Source of the DNA: CAWAQA01 sp963784065
GTDB lineage: Bacteria > Acidobacteriota > Vicinamibacteria > Vicinamibacterales > UBA2999
Direction of reading: 5' to 3'
DNA length: 64,000 bases
Assembly: GCA_963784065.1 (NCBI GenBank)
Contig: CAWAQA010000003.1
Span: 1,426,001-1,490,000, forward strand
The translations under genes and the position numbers were made by a program. Shown piece by piece: positions 8,268 through 17,128 of the stretch. The stretch's first letter is position 1; every line of letters begins with the position of its first letter. The notes under the pieces are model-generated. The model was not told where the DNA came from, ran no database searches, and saw only the letters and a list, made by a program, of their open reading frames with translations.

Positions 8268-9428
8268 TCAGTCTATCCAGCTCGTTTGAAAGTGGCGGAC
8301 GCCGCTCTCGAAATGCCAGAGCAGCGCGACGGCGCACACGCACGCGCGGCTCCAGACGCTGACGCGCGACGATCCCCGCCAATCTGCCACGCGTGCTGCC
8401 AGCCACACAGCGGACACCGCAAACAGCAGGAAGACGGCGAGCTGCGCCGACCATAACAGGTTCCCGTGATCCACCTGCCGTCCATCTTCCGCGAGCAGAT
8501 AGGCCCATCCCAACGCGACGACGAACGTGCCCCACGCGAGCGACACGCGGAGATCCCGCAGCGAACCGGGGAAGCAGAGCACGACCGCCGCCGGAAAGAG
8601 GATGGAAGCGGCCAGCTTCGCCCAGAGCGTCGCCGCATCGGTGGGAGAGAACACACCGATGGCGAAGAGGGGCGCATACTTCAGCGCGTTGCCGCTCGCA
8701 CCGGACACGTAGTACGCGAGGTACTGGCCTGAGAGGAATATCACGGCCGGCAGCGCAAAGCCCGCGGCGACGAGTCGCCAGTCCGCGTACCTCCAGCGAA
8801 CGACTGCCGCGATCACGAGCGCGGGCAGAAATGCCATGAGAAAACTGGGCTTGATCGCCACGGACAGCAGCACGAGGCCGGCGCAGCCCAGAGCTCCCGC
8901 GCCTCTCGCGCCACGAGCGGCGAGCGCCCCGACGCCGAGCGCGAACAGCACGAGCATCGCCGGCTTCGAGAACAGCGTCGTCGGGCTGTGCCACTGGTTC
9001 GGCGGGAAGTACCCGATCAGCCAGGGATCGCGCTCAAACGGTCCGGGCAGCAGCACCGGCTGCACCGTCAGGAGCACCACCGGAAGCACCGTTGCCACCA
9101 GCACCCGCGCAGGCTCATACGGAATCGCATCCGCCGTCCACCACGCCAGGATGGCGGAAGTGACGACGACGCCCCCCATCGTCACGATCATCGCCGCATC
9201 GGGCCAGCTTGAACCCGGCAGCAACTGATGCGCGGTGATGACAAAGGCGTGATAGCCGAAATGCGGAAGCCACTGTCCGGACTCGTAGAGCCGCTGCGCG
9301 TAGCGGATGTGGTCGGGGAAATCTCCGCCCTCCAGCATTCGCCGGACCACGGGCGCGAATCGCAGGCCGGAAAGCGCGGCGGACACCAGCAGCAGCGCCG
9401 CCAGCCAGCGATCCTGGTGTAGTAGCAT
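8268..9428 (-). CDS. Polytopic membrane protein, possibly GT-C-like
   Basis: 386 residues from ATG at 9428, with about nine hydrophobic segments beginning at WLAALLLVSAALSGL. Between the first two segments is a polar loop FPDHIRYAQRLYESGQWLPH, the place where GT-C enzymes carry their catalytic Asp; the D-H pair here is suggestive only. GT-C proteins use polyprenyl-phosphate sugars on the periplasmic side. The start is only 9 bases from the divergent gene at 9438, leaving almost no promoter space. A longer frame upstream is antisense to that gene and was not used. No named family recognised. Confidence 0.75.
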   Translation of the reverse strand: MLLHQDRWLAALLLVSAALSGLRFAPVVRRMLEGGDFPDHIRYAQRLYESGQWLPHFGYHAFVITAHQLLPGSSWPDAAMIVTMGGVVVTSAILAWWTADAIPYEPARVLVATVLPVVLLTVQPVLLPGPFERDPWLIGYFPPNQWHSPTTLFSKPAMLVLFALGVGALAARGARGAGALGCAGLVLLSVAIKPSFLMAFLPALVIAAVVRWRYADWRLVAAGFALPAVIFLSGQYLAYYVSGASGNALKYAPLFAIGVFSPTDAATLWAKLAASILFPAAVVLCFPGSLRDLRVSLAWGTFVVALGWAYLLAEDGRQVDHGNLLWSAQLAVFLLFAVSAVWLAARVADWRGSSRVSVWSRACVCAVALLWHFESGVRHFQTSWID

Positions 9429-9437
9429 CGACAGCCG

Positions 9438-10886
9438 ATGCCAAGCGCCAACGCCAGGCGAACGGGATGGATCGTCCTGGCGGCGTGTGCTCCGTCCCTG
9501 CTGACCCTCGCCCTGGCCGCGGGGTTCTGGAAGGCGGGCCCCGGCGATTTCACCACGCTCTGGAACGACGAGACCGTCTACTGGAACGAAGCGGCCGTCT
9601 TCAGGCGCGCTGGTTTCAATGGCGGCTACATCACCGTCAACGAGAAGCCGGCCCAGGCGTCGTTCTCGCGATTCGGCCCGCACGGTCCCGCCTTCGCCGT
9701 CCTCTACGGCTTCCTCGGGCGGCTGACCGGGTGGCGATCCTATTCGCCCTACCTGATTCACCTGTTTCTCATTCCGCTCTGCGCTGGCTCCTGGTTGTGG
9801 GTCACGCGCCATCATCCCCAGAGATGGGCGGCGGCGCTGCTCGTCGCCGGATTCTGGCCGCTACTCTACTACCTGCCGAGCTCCATGCAGGACCCGCTGC
9901 ACTTCGGCCTCGCCTGCCTGTTCGCCGCGCTCGTCGAATCCCGCCTCACGCCGGCGTGGCGCGTGGCCCTCGGCACGATCCTGATGGTGGTGGCCTGCCT
10001 GACGCGACCGACCTGGGCGCTCGCCATCCCCGCGCTGCTGTGGGGCCGCGAGCCGGGATGGTGGCGCCGCGTCGCGGCCTTTCCGCTCTGCGCGCTCGTC
10101 TTCGTGGCGTCCTTCGTGGTCGTCACGAGGATGGCCGCACCGTATCCGCTCACCTCGTGGATCACGGCGGCCGTCGCCAACCCGGCGCACGGCGTCGTCG
10201 AGCTGCTGCGCGCGGGCGCCAGGGGCGTTGCCGCCTTCGTCGTACCGCACGAGAACTGGGCCGTCACGCTGCTGCGCATCGAGATCGTGGGCGGACTGGT
10301 GGCAGGCGCCCTGCTCTGGCGCCGCGAGCCGGTGCATCGCTGGCGCCTCGAGTTCGCCGCCCTCATGATGCTGCCGGTGCTCTTCGCGATGTTTCCAGCA
10401 GGGGACATCGAGTCAGGCAGAGAGTTCCACATCCTCGCGCCACACCTGCTGACAGCGCTGTTCGTCATTGCCGGCGCCGGCGGACGCTGGCTGGCGGTAC
10501 CCGCCCTGATCAACATCGCGCTCCTGCCAACGGTGCTGCCCGCCTACTTCGACGTTCATGACGGCCGGTTCGTGGGCACCGCCGCAATCAGTGAGTTCTC
10601 CGAAGCGGTTCACGACCGCGTCGCCTTTGACGACGCGGCGCCGTCGGGGTGGAGCAACACCGTATTGATGCATGTCGATCTGCTGCAGTCGCCGCTGCTC
10701 GGCCTGCCGCACGGCGTGGCGATCTCGTTCGTGCTGGACTGGGAAGATCAGCCGATGCCGCCGCGGTCCCGCTACCTGCTGCTCTCCGAGCGTGACGAGT
10801 CTCAGGTGCGACCGCATGTCTCGCTCACGAAAATCGCCGACACGCCGCTCGGCACCCTCTACCGCAACGAACAGCCCGGTCGTTGA
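9438..10886 (+). CDS. Polytopic membrane protein (GT-C/GT39-like), lone plus-strand gene
   Basis: 482 residues, intact, with an N-terminal hydrophobic segment followed by a large loop FTTLWNDETVYWNEAAVF, then about nine more transmembrane segments and a soluble ~110-residue C-terminal part. The acidic DE in the first loop fits the GT-C pattern of polyprenyl-phosphate sugar transferases such as the PMT/ArnT superfamily, but this is inference from topology. It is transcribed against all its neighbours. A REP-like hairpin lies about 50 bases past its stop and may mark the end of the transcript. Confidence 0.78.
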   Translation: MPSANARRTGWIVLAACAPSLLTLALAAGFWKAGPGDFTTLWNDETVYWNEAAVFRRAGFNGGYITVNEKPAQASFSRFGPHGPAFAVLYGFLGRLTGWRSYSPYLIHLFLIPLCAGSWLWVTRHHPQRWAAALLVAGFWPLLYYLPSSMQDPLHFGLACLFAALVESRLTPAWRVALGTILMVVACLTRPTWALAIPALLWGREPGWWRRVAAFPLCALVFVASFVVVTRMAAPYPLTSWITAAVANPAHGVVELLRAGARGVAAFVVPHENWAVTLLRIEIVGGLVAGALLWRREPVHRWRLEFAALMMLPVLFAMFPAGDIESGREFHILAPHLLTALFVIAGAGGRWLAVPALINIALLPTVLPAYFDVHDGRFVGTAAISEFSEAVHDRVAFDDAAPSGWSNTVLMHVDLLQSPLLGLPHGVAISFVLDWEDQPMPPRSRYLLLSERDESQVRPHVSLTKIADTPLGTLYRNEQPGR

Positions 10887-10936
10887 CGCGCACGCGGGAG
10901 CCGGTGGCAGCCGGGCCCTCCGGCTCACGACGTGGG

Positions 10937-10954
10937 GGCCGGCTTCAGCCGGCC
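10937..10954. repeat. REP-like hairpin GGCCGGCTTCAGCCGGCC
   Basis: Perfect copy of the window's main palindrome, in the 119-base gap between two convergently transcribed genes (10886 plus, 11006 minus). It is well placed to serve as a bidirectional terminator-like structure, although there is no T-run. Confidence 0.75.
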
Positions 10955-11005
10955 CGCCCGAGGCGTGAAGGCCAGACTCTACGGTCCCCTCATCATCGAA
11001 ACGCG

Positions 11006-12223
11006 TCACGCGGCGGTCACACTCCGTAACGCCGCAACGCTCAGCAGTGAGAAGCGCGCGGCCCCCGTCCGCCGGTACGCATACCGCGCCGCATACGTGT
11101 GCGGCGTCAGGTAGCGGTCGTCCTCGTAGACGGCGAGCGTCTCGACACCCATCAGCGGCGCGAGCCAGGCGAGGCCGCCGCACGTGCCGAGAAAGAGCCG
11201 GGCGCCGGCGATCACCCGCGTCTGGACGTCCAGGTTCGTCCGCGGATCGAGCGACGGCCGCAGCGTCGTCACTCCGCGAATGCCCTCGAACGCATAGTCC
11301 CTGTGCTCGTCCACGCTCCAGGCCGTGTCGAGCATCACGACCGGCATCCGCAAGGCGAGCCGCTCGACGAAACGGTACAACGTTTCGCGATTCGCCGGCG
11401 AATCAGGGAGCGCCTGGCCCGTGTAGAACTTGACGGCCGCGTACCCAGCAGGCAGAGGCGGATCGCACAAGCCATGCTTCGCGGTCGATGTCATGAGAGC
11501 GGCGCGCGTCCGCTCGAAGTCCGCGTGCCGAAACAGGAAGTCTAGCGAGCGATCGCCGTGCCAGAACGGCCGGAACAACTGGTACATGAGGCCTGGCTGC
11601 CAGACCACTGGATCGCTGATACCCAGACCAGCGCAGGCCAGGTCAACCAGCCGGCGATCGAAGTCGGACGCGGCCATCTGCTTCTGGTCGCCGCGCTCGC
11701 GGCGTCCGGCGGCCGCGCTCGCGAACTCGCGCGGCTCGATGAGATCGAAGATCTCGACGTAGCGGTCTGCAACCCCGCTGTACCAGAGCGCCGTGCCGCC
11801 ACGCGACAGCGCGATGACACGCTGCGAAGGCACGCCGTACCGATCGGCAGCCCATCGCAGGAACGGGATCCAGTAGAGCGCCTCGTAGCCGACTTCCGAC
11901 GTCCACGGCCCCACGATGACCGTGCGTCCGGCGGACGCGGCGCGCGCCAGCTCGCGCTTGACGTGCAGTTCCACCCGGTATGGCGTCAGCACGTGATCGT
12001 CGAAGCGCTCGAGCCGGTTGCGCGAGCGCACGAGGGCGGCGGCGCCGCGCTGCATCTGCGCGCGGGCTACGGCCGGCGCGTTCGCGATAATCTCCTGCTG
12101 CCGGCGCGCCTGCCGGCCGAGCCGCTGCATGCTGCGTGCGGCGGCGCGCCAATGGCGTTCGGCGCGCCGCAGGCGCACGCTGGCCAGGTTGAGGACCGCC
12201 TGCGCGACGTTCGGCATCCGCAT
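11006..12223 (-). CDS. Family A protein 1 (putative GT-B-like glycosyltransferase)
   Basis: 405 residues and intact, the best reference copy of family A. After a ~100-residue Arg-rich helical N-terminus comes VGPWTSEVGYEALYWIPFL (from residue 104), then the SRGGTALWY block, a KQK segment, PGLMYQLFRPFW, AAVKFYTGQALPDSPANR, VVMLDT, a DEHRDY block and LDPRTNLDVQTRVIAGAR. A closing LFLGTCGGLAWLAPLMGV follows. The last block resembles the C-terminal nucleotide-binding half of GT-B enzymes (GxxGGxxxLAPxxG), so a glycosyltransferase role is inferred; I do not recognise a named family. It is the last gene of the 30-kb minus operon and its start forms TGATG with A2. Confidence 0.85.
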   Translation of the reverse strand: MRMPNVAQAVLNLASVRLRRAERHWRAAARSMQRLGRQARRQQEIIANAPAVARAQMQRGAAALVRSRNRLERFDDHVLTPYRVELHVKRELARAASAGRTVIVGPWTSEVGYEALYWIPFLRWAADRYGVPSQRVIALSRGGTALWYSGVADRYVEIFDLIEPREFASAAAGRRERGDQKQMAASDFDRRLVDLACAGLGISDPVVWQPGLMYQLFRPFWHGDRSLDFLFRHADFERTRAALMTSTAKHGLCDPPLPAGYAAVKFYTGQALPDSPANRETLYRFVERLALRMPVVMLDTAWSVDEHRDYAFEGIRGVTTLRPSLDPRTNLDVQTRVIAGARLFLGTCGGLAWLAPLMGVETLAVYEDDRYLTPHTYAARYAYRRTGAARFSLLSVAALRSVTAA

Positions 12224-13285
12224 CAGGACATCGGCGCCGCGACGGGGAGGCGGCCGCCTCGTCCGACGGCAAGACCCGCGTCGACGAGGCCGCTCAGGTC
12301 CACCGGCGAGAACCGTCCCCCGCCGACGCGGCCGTAGACGCGCCGGGCCACGTGCAGGTGCGCGTGCAGGAACGACGCGTCGGTGAAAACGGGGACCGTG
12401 TCCACTCCAAGCAGCGGGGCGAGCCACGCGAGACTGCCGCACGTCCCGACGAACATCCGCGACCCGGCGATGATGCGCGTCTGCACCGCGAGGTTGGTTC
12501 GCGGATCGAGCCTGCCGTTGACGCTGATCACCCTGTCACTGGCCGCGAACCCGTAGTCGGCGTGATCGTCCAGGCCGAGGCCGGTGTCGAGCTGGACGAT
12601 CGGAAACCGCTCGGCCAGGCCGGCCAGGAGTGCGCGTAGTTGCTCACGCACGGCCGGCTCGTCGGGCAGCGCGCGCGCGCCATACAGCTTCACCGCCGCG
12701 TACTCGGCGGGGAGGGTGACCGGTACGGAAACAGCCGGGGGCTCGATGCGTGCGTGACGCGTGTGGCGCTCCACGAATCCCAGCGTCTCGTGGCCCGACC
12801 AGAACGGCGCGAACCAGCGAAAGAGCAACGACGGGTGGAGCACGTGAGCTCCGCGGATTCCCAGCGCATCTGAAGCCTGGTCGATCAGGCGGCGGTCCAG
12901 CTCCGAGACGTCGCGCTGCTTCAGCTGTCCGGCGGCGGCACGGGCGGCAAGCTCGCCGGGAGTGGCGTAGTCGAAGGCCTCGACGTAGCGGCCCGCCACG
13001 CCGCGATACCAGCTCTCCGTCCCGCCACGAGACATCGCGATGAGCCGCTCCGGCGGGATCCGGTAGGCCGCCGCGACCCAGCGCAGGAAGGGCACCCAGT
13101 ACAGGACCTCGTATCCGACTTCGGACAGCCAGGGGCCTGCGATGATCGGCCCGCCGCCGGCGACCGCGCGTTCGAGGTCGCGCTCCGCCGCCCACTCGCC
13201 GCGCCAGCGTCGTCCACTGCTGCGCCATGCGGCGCGCGCGCGAGCGCCAGCGTGCCAGCGGCCGCCTGGCGTCTCGCAGCGTCAC
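12223..13285 (-). CDS. Family A protein 2 (one frameshift)
   Basis: About 353 residues. It starts at GTG 13285 (GTGA overlap with A3) with a short Arg-rich N-terminus (TLRDARRPLARWRSRARR). After a frameshift near 13200 come AGPWLSEVGYEVLYWVPFL, SRGGTESWY, HPSLLFRWFAPFW, AAVKLYGARALPDEPAV and MFVGTCGSLAWLAPLLGV. Like A1 and A4, and unlike the others, it has Cys-Gly rather than Tyr-Gly in the final block, so A1, A2 and A4 form a subgroup. Confidence 0.83.
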
Positions 13286-14300
13286 GACGGCACCTGCCTG
13301 ACGTCGAGAAGCGCGGGACCGCCGCTGCGGGCAAACACATGCTGCGCGAGGTCGAGATGGCGAACCGAGAACGTTCCCGGATCGGTGTAGTAGCTCACCG
13401 CCGGCACGCCGTAGAACGGCGCCAGGTACGCGAAGCCGCCGTATGTGCCGACGAAGCGGCGCGCCCGCGCCACCACCGCCGACTGCACCAGCAGGTTGGT
13501 GTGCGGCGACAGCAGGTGGCGGATCCCCTGCATCGCCGCGATGTCGGGCTCGCAGGGCGCATGGTCGTCCACCGACAGCCCGGTGGACAGCGAGATCACC
13601 GGTCCCTCGTCGGCCAGCGCGCGGATCGTGCGCTCGACGAACGCCCTGTGCGCGGGCGTGCTGCTGAAGCAGTCGTTGAAGTAGAACTTCACCGCGGTGT
13701 ACTCGCGCGGCAGATCGATCGCGAGCGGCGGCGGCTCGAGCCGCACGTGACGGGTGTGCCGCTCGACCCAGGCGAGCGGCCGGTGCCCCCACCAGTACGG
13801 CGCAAACAGGTAATACATCATCGACGGATGCAGCACCGCGACGTCGCTCACCCTCCGCTCGCCTGACCATGGCCAGGAGATCTTCCTCGAGCGCCGTGAT
13901 CCGCACCTGCTTCTGCTCGCCGAGGCTTCCGGTGCGATCGTCGTTTCGCCGGCGGAACTCGTCCGCGCGCCATGACGGCGAGCGCATCGAACGACCGGCC
14001 GGCGATCGGCGCGTACCACGACGCCGCGCCGCCACGGGTCACGGCGATCAGCCGATCCGGCGCGACCTCGTAGCGCTCGGCGAACCAGCGGACGAAGGGA
14101 ACCCAGTAGAGGAGCTCGAACCCGACCTCGCCGAGCCAGGGGCCGACCGCGATCGGCCGCTGCTCGCGGGCCAGCGACGCGAGCCTGCGCTCCACGTCGG
14201 CGGCGCGCCGGTCGGCGACGACGCGCGCCGCCGCGCGGCGAAGCGACACCGGCACCAGGTGCCGCATGCGCGTGGCGATCGTGGCCGCAGGCGTGGTCAC
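13282..14300 (-). CDS. Family A protein 3 (two frameshifts)
   Basis: About 339 residues. GTG at 14300 gives VTTPAATIATRMRHLV and overlaps the membrane protein stop (GTGA). The blocks VGPWLGEVGFELLYWVPFV and TRGGAASWYAPIAGRSF are in one frame. DEFRRRND and the KQK segment are in a second (shift near 13970). HPSMMYYLFAPYWWGHRP, TAVKFYFNDCFSSTPAHR and RFVGTYGGFAYLAPFYGV are in a third (shift near 13862). As printed, its N-terminus reads in frame with the end of the membrane protein before it, but this is a frameshift artefact: a TGA exists in the proper frame. Confidence 0.82.
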
Positions 14301-16005
14301 CGGTAACACGGCAGATTCAGGGTCGGGTCCACGCGGCGCGGCTGCTCGCTTCGACTCGACGAGCACGCGGAACCGCGGCTCTCCGTCCACCGCGATCGTG
14401 CCGGCCTCGCGGTAGTGCTCCGCCAGGTATGCCGCCACGATCGGGTAGTCGTCCGCGAACTCGCCCTCGTACTCGTCGAACGAGCCGAGCACGACCGGCA
14501 CCGACTGCTGGCGCAGCCGCTCGACGGCGTTCCGCTGCTGCTCTTCGGCTGTGTAGAAATTGAGCCCGAATGTGCCCTGCCCCGCGGCGAACCTGCGGCG
14601 CGCGAACACCGGGATCTCTGGCGCGTAGGTCACGAGGAGCACGTGATCCTCAGGGCTCGTGCACTCCGCGACGTATCGCGCGGCGACGAGCGTGCCCTCC
14701 AGCGTTCACGCCGGACCACGTCTCCGGCGGCAGCTGCGCCAGTTCCTGCTTGGCGACCTGGAAACGCCGCTCGGCGTTCTCCCACGAATCGAAGAACCCT
14801 CCGGCCTGCAGCTCCCGTCCGGCCTGGCCGGCCACGAAGAAGCAGACGAGGAAGACCACCAGCAGCGCGCGCGGCGCCGCCCATGCGATCGCCGCAGGCA
14901 CGCCCCTCACGCGCAACACGCCTGGCGCCGCCGTGGTCGCCCACGCACCGAGCAGCGCCACCGGGACGATCGCGTCGCCGAATCTGGAGAGCAGGCCGCC
15001 GCGCAGGAACGAGGTGTTCACGGCCACGGCGAGCACGATCAGCGCGACGCCGGTCGCGAGATCGACACGAGTGGGCCGGCTGAAGCCGTCCCCCGCGCCG
15101 CGTGTGAATTTCGCAGCCGCCGGCTTCAGCCGGCCCGTGATCAGCGTGAAGACGTACCACGCCAGCACGCCAAGCGCCACGATCGGAATCGCCCAGAACA
15201 CGTAGTACGCCAGGCGATATCACATTGCGCTGATCGAACCCTGCGCCGGATCGAAGGTGGGCCATGGCAGGTCGGTGCGCTGGGACTCGCCGCGTACACT
15301 CGCCAGCGTCGCCTGGACGTAGGGCACGACGCCCTGGTAGACCTGCACCCAGACAATCGACGGCAGCAGCAGCAGGGTGGTGACCCCGACGTACACGGCG
15401 AGCCGCCGCAGCACCGCCGTCCACGGGCCGGGGCCGCGCACGAGAATCGCAGGCACGCACGCGATCGCCACGTAGACGCCGAAGTCGTGACGGACCAGCG
15501 TGGCGACCGCGGTCCAGATCGCCATCAGCGACAGCCGCTGCCACGACGGATTGACGATCCAGAGCCGCACCAGCCCGGCCGCCACCGCGAGGATGAGGAC
15601 CTTCTCGTAGTTGTACAGCTTCGGATCCGCGGCGATGACGCACATCGTCGCCAGCAGCGCGACCGGCCACCGTTTGGACACGTCGAGTGCGACGAGGAAC
15701 ACGATGGCCGCCGCCAGCGCCAGCCCGCCGACCGTCAGGTAGGCTTCCGACAGCAGCGTCGGACCCCAGAGCTGCTGCGCCCACGCGGACGCGGCATAGC
15801 CGAGCGACGGCCATGCGCCCCTGAGCTCGGCCTCGGCGAAATCGCGCAGCGGCTGCTCGCCGTTGAGCAGCATGTCGCTGCGCAGCAGGTGGACGAAATG
15901 ATCGTTGTCGAAGCCGCCCAGCGAGCCGCCGAGCGTGTTGAACCGGAACGCAAATGCCGCGACCGCGATCGCCACGGCCGCGAGCAGCGCGGCGGCCCTA
16001 CGCAC
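14297..16005 (-). CDS. Polytopic membrane glycosyltransferase-like protein (frameshifts; REP insert in frame)
   Basis: About 569 residues. GTG at 16005 has the strongest Shine-Dalgarno in the region (AGGAGA, six bases upstream). It opens with a hydrophobic helix (AALLAAVAIAVAAFAF), then a loop GGFDNDHFVHLLRSDMLLNG, about nine more helices, and a soluble tail. Read in the corrected frame that tail ends RVDPTLNLPCYR just before TGA at 14297. Frameshifts lie near 15215, 14690 and 14335. A likely GT-C/ArnT-type enzyme working on the periplasmic face. Two REP-like hairpins at 15074-15134 are translated in frame as about 25 extra residues between helices. Confidence 0.75.
15074..15134. repeat. REP-like hairpin pair inside a coding region
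   Basis: A slightly degenerate copy (GGCCGGCTGAAGCCGTCC, 15074-15091) and GCCGGCTTCAGCCGGC at 15119-15134, in opposite orientation and 27 bases apart, as in the intergenic doublets. They lie within the membrane protein gene and keep its reading frame. Confidence 0.7.
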
Positions 16006-17128
16006 GTCCCGTCTCCTGCGGCCGCCGGCGGCGAGCAGATCGAGCTGCATGGCCGCTCGCAGGTCGAGCGTGTCGAAGCGGGCCGCGCCCATGTGCCGGT
16101 ACATCTGGCGCGCGAAGAACACGTGCGAGAGGAGAAACCGATCGTCCGCATAGACGCCCACAGTGTCCACGCCGAGCATCGGCGCGAGCCACGCCAGGCT
16201 CCCGCAGGTCCCGACGAACGCCTGCGCGCCCGGCGATGGCAGCGGTCTGCACGCCGAGGTTGGTGCGCGGCTCCATGCGGCCCGCGAGGCTGATCACGTT
16301 GGGGATGTCGCGGAAGAGATAGTCCTCGTGCTCGTCGGTCGCCATGCCGGTGTCGAGCATGACCACCGGCAGACGCGCCGCCATCGCCCGCACGAGGTCG
16401 CGAAGCGCGTGCCGCGAGTCGTCTGTATCCGGAAGCGCCGCGCCGGTGTAGAACTTGGCCGCGACGTATCGCTCGGGAAGGCCGAGATCGCGCCTCGGCG
16501 AGAGCGTCAGCGGCAGGTAGCGAGTATGTGAGGAGACGAGGTCCAGCGCCCGGTTGCCGAACCAGAACTGATTGAACAGCCGGTACATCAACGACGGATG
16601 GCACACGGTGGCGTCCCGCCGGCCGACGTGGCGCCGGGCGATCTCAATCAACTCCTCGTCGAGCGCGCCGGGCGTCTTCTGCTTCTGGCCGCCCGATTCG
16701 TCGCGCTCGCGCCGCTCCGCATTGCGACGCGCGAACGTCGCGGGGTCGATGTGGTCGAAGATCTCGACATAGCCGGCCGCGACATCCCCGTACCACTCGG
16801 CCACTCCGCCGCGCGACACGGCGACGACGCGCTCGCGATCGACGCGGTATCGATCCTCGAACCAGCGCAGGAACGGAATCCAGTAAAGGACCTCGAAGCC
16901 AACCTCGGAGAGCCAGGGACCGACGACGATCGGCTGCCGCCCGCGGGCGACAGCGGCGAGCTCACGCTCGATCTGCCATTCAGCCTGGAACGTGGCGGCC
17001 TGCTGGCGGAGACGGCTCGTCCGTCGCGTCAGCCGAATCGCGCCCTTCGGCGCCGCCGCGGCGCGGCGCCACGCCTTCGCCGCCAGGTTGCGAACGGCGA
17101 CGAGCGGATGGGCGCCGGCGTCGCTCAT
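15998..17128 (-). CDS. Family A protein 4 (compensating frameshifts)
   Basis: 377 codons from ATG 17128 (ATGA overlap with the cytidylyltransferase stop). Blocks: VGPWLSEVGFEVLYWIPFL, SRGGVAEWYGDVAAGYVEIF, a QKQK segment, HPSLMYRLFNQFWFGNRA, AAKFYTGAALPDTDD, VVMLDTGMATDEHEDY, and then, after an extra G near 16240, AFVGTCGSLAWLAPMLGV. From there the frame runs without a stop into the membrane protein. A second, compensating shift near 16020 would let it end at TAG 15998, overlapping the membrane gene start by 8 nt. I prefer two genes over a real fusion because the exact span is a multiple of three and a strong Shine-Dalgarno precedes the next start. Confidence 0.82.
   Translation of the reverse strand: MSDAGAHPLVAVRNLAAKAWRRAAAAPKGAIRLTRRTSRLRQQAATFQAEWQIERELAAVARGRQPIVVGPWLSEVGFEVLYWIPFLRWFEDRYRVDRERVVAVSRGGVAEWYGDVAAGYVEIFDHIDPATFARRNAERRERDESGGQKQKTPGALDEELIEIARRHVGRRDATVCHPSLMYRLFNQFWFGNRALDLVSSHTRYLPLTLSPRRDLGLPERYVAAKFYTGAALPDTDDSRHALRDLVRAMAARLPVVMLDTGMATDEHEDYLFRDIPNVISLAGRMEPRTNLGVQTAAIAGRAGVRRDLREPGVARADARRGHCGRLCGRSVSPLARVLRAPDVPAHGRGPLRHARPASGHAARSARRRRPQETGRA

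Noticed and set aside
9429..9815. 129-residue N-terminal extension of the 8268-9428 membrane protein
   Set aside because: Polar, low-information sequence antisense to the conserved start of the 9438-10886 gene.
10887..11005. Rho-independent terminator between convergent genes
   Set aside because: A strong hairpin exists but is not followed by a T-run; recorded as a REP-like repeat instead.
13848..14642. Fusion of the membrane protein tail with family A3
   Set aside because: In the neighbouring frame the tail ends naturally (PTLNLPCYR, then TGA at 14297) and A3 starts with an overlapping GTG; a single indel near 14335 creates the illusion.
15074..15134. Treating the in-gene hairpin pair as a gene boundary
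   Set aside because: Membrane helices of the same protein continue on both sides in one frame.
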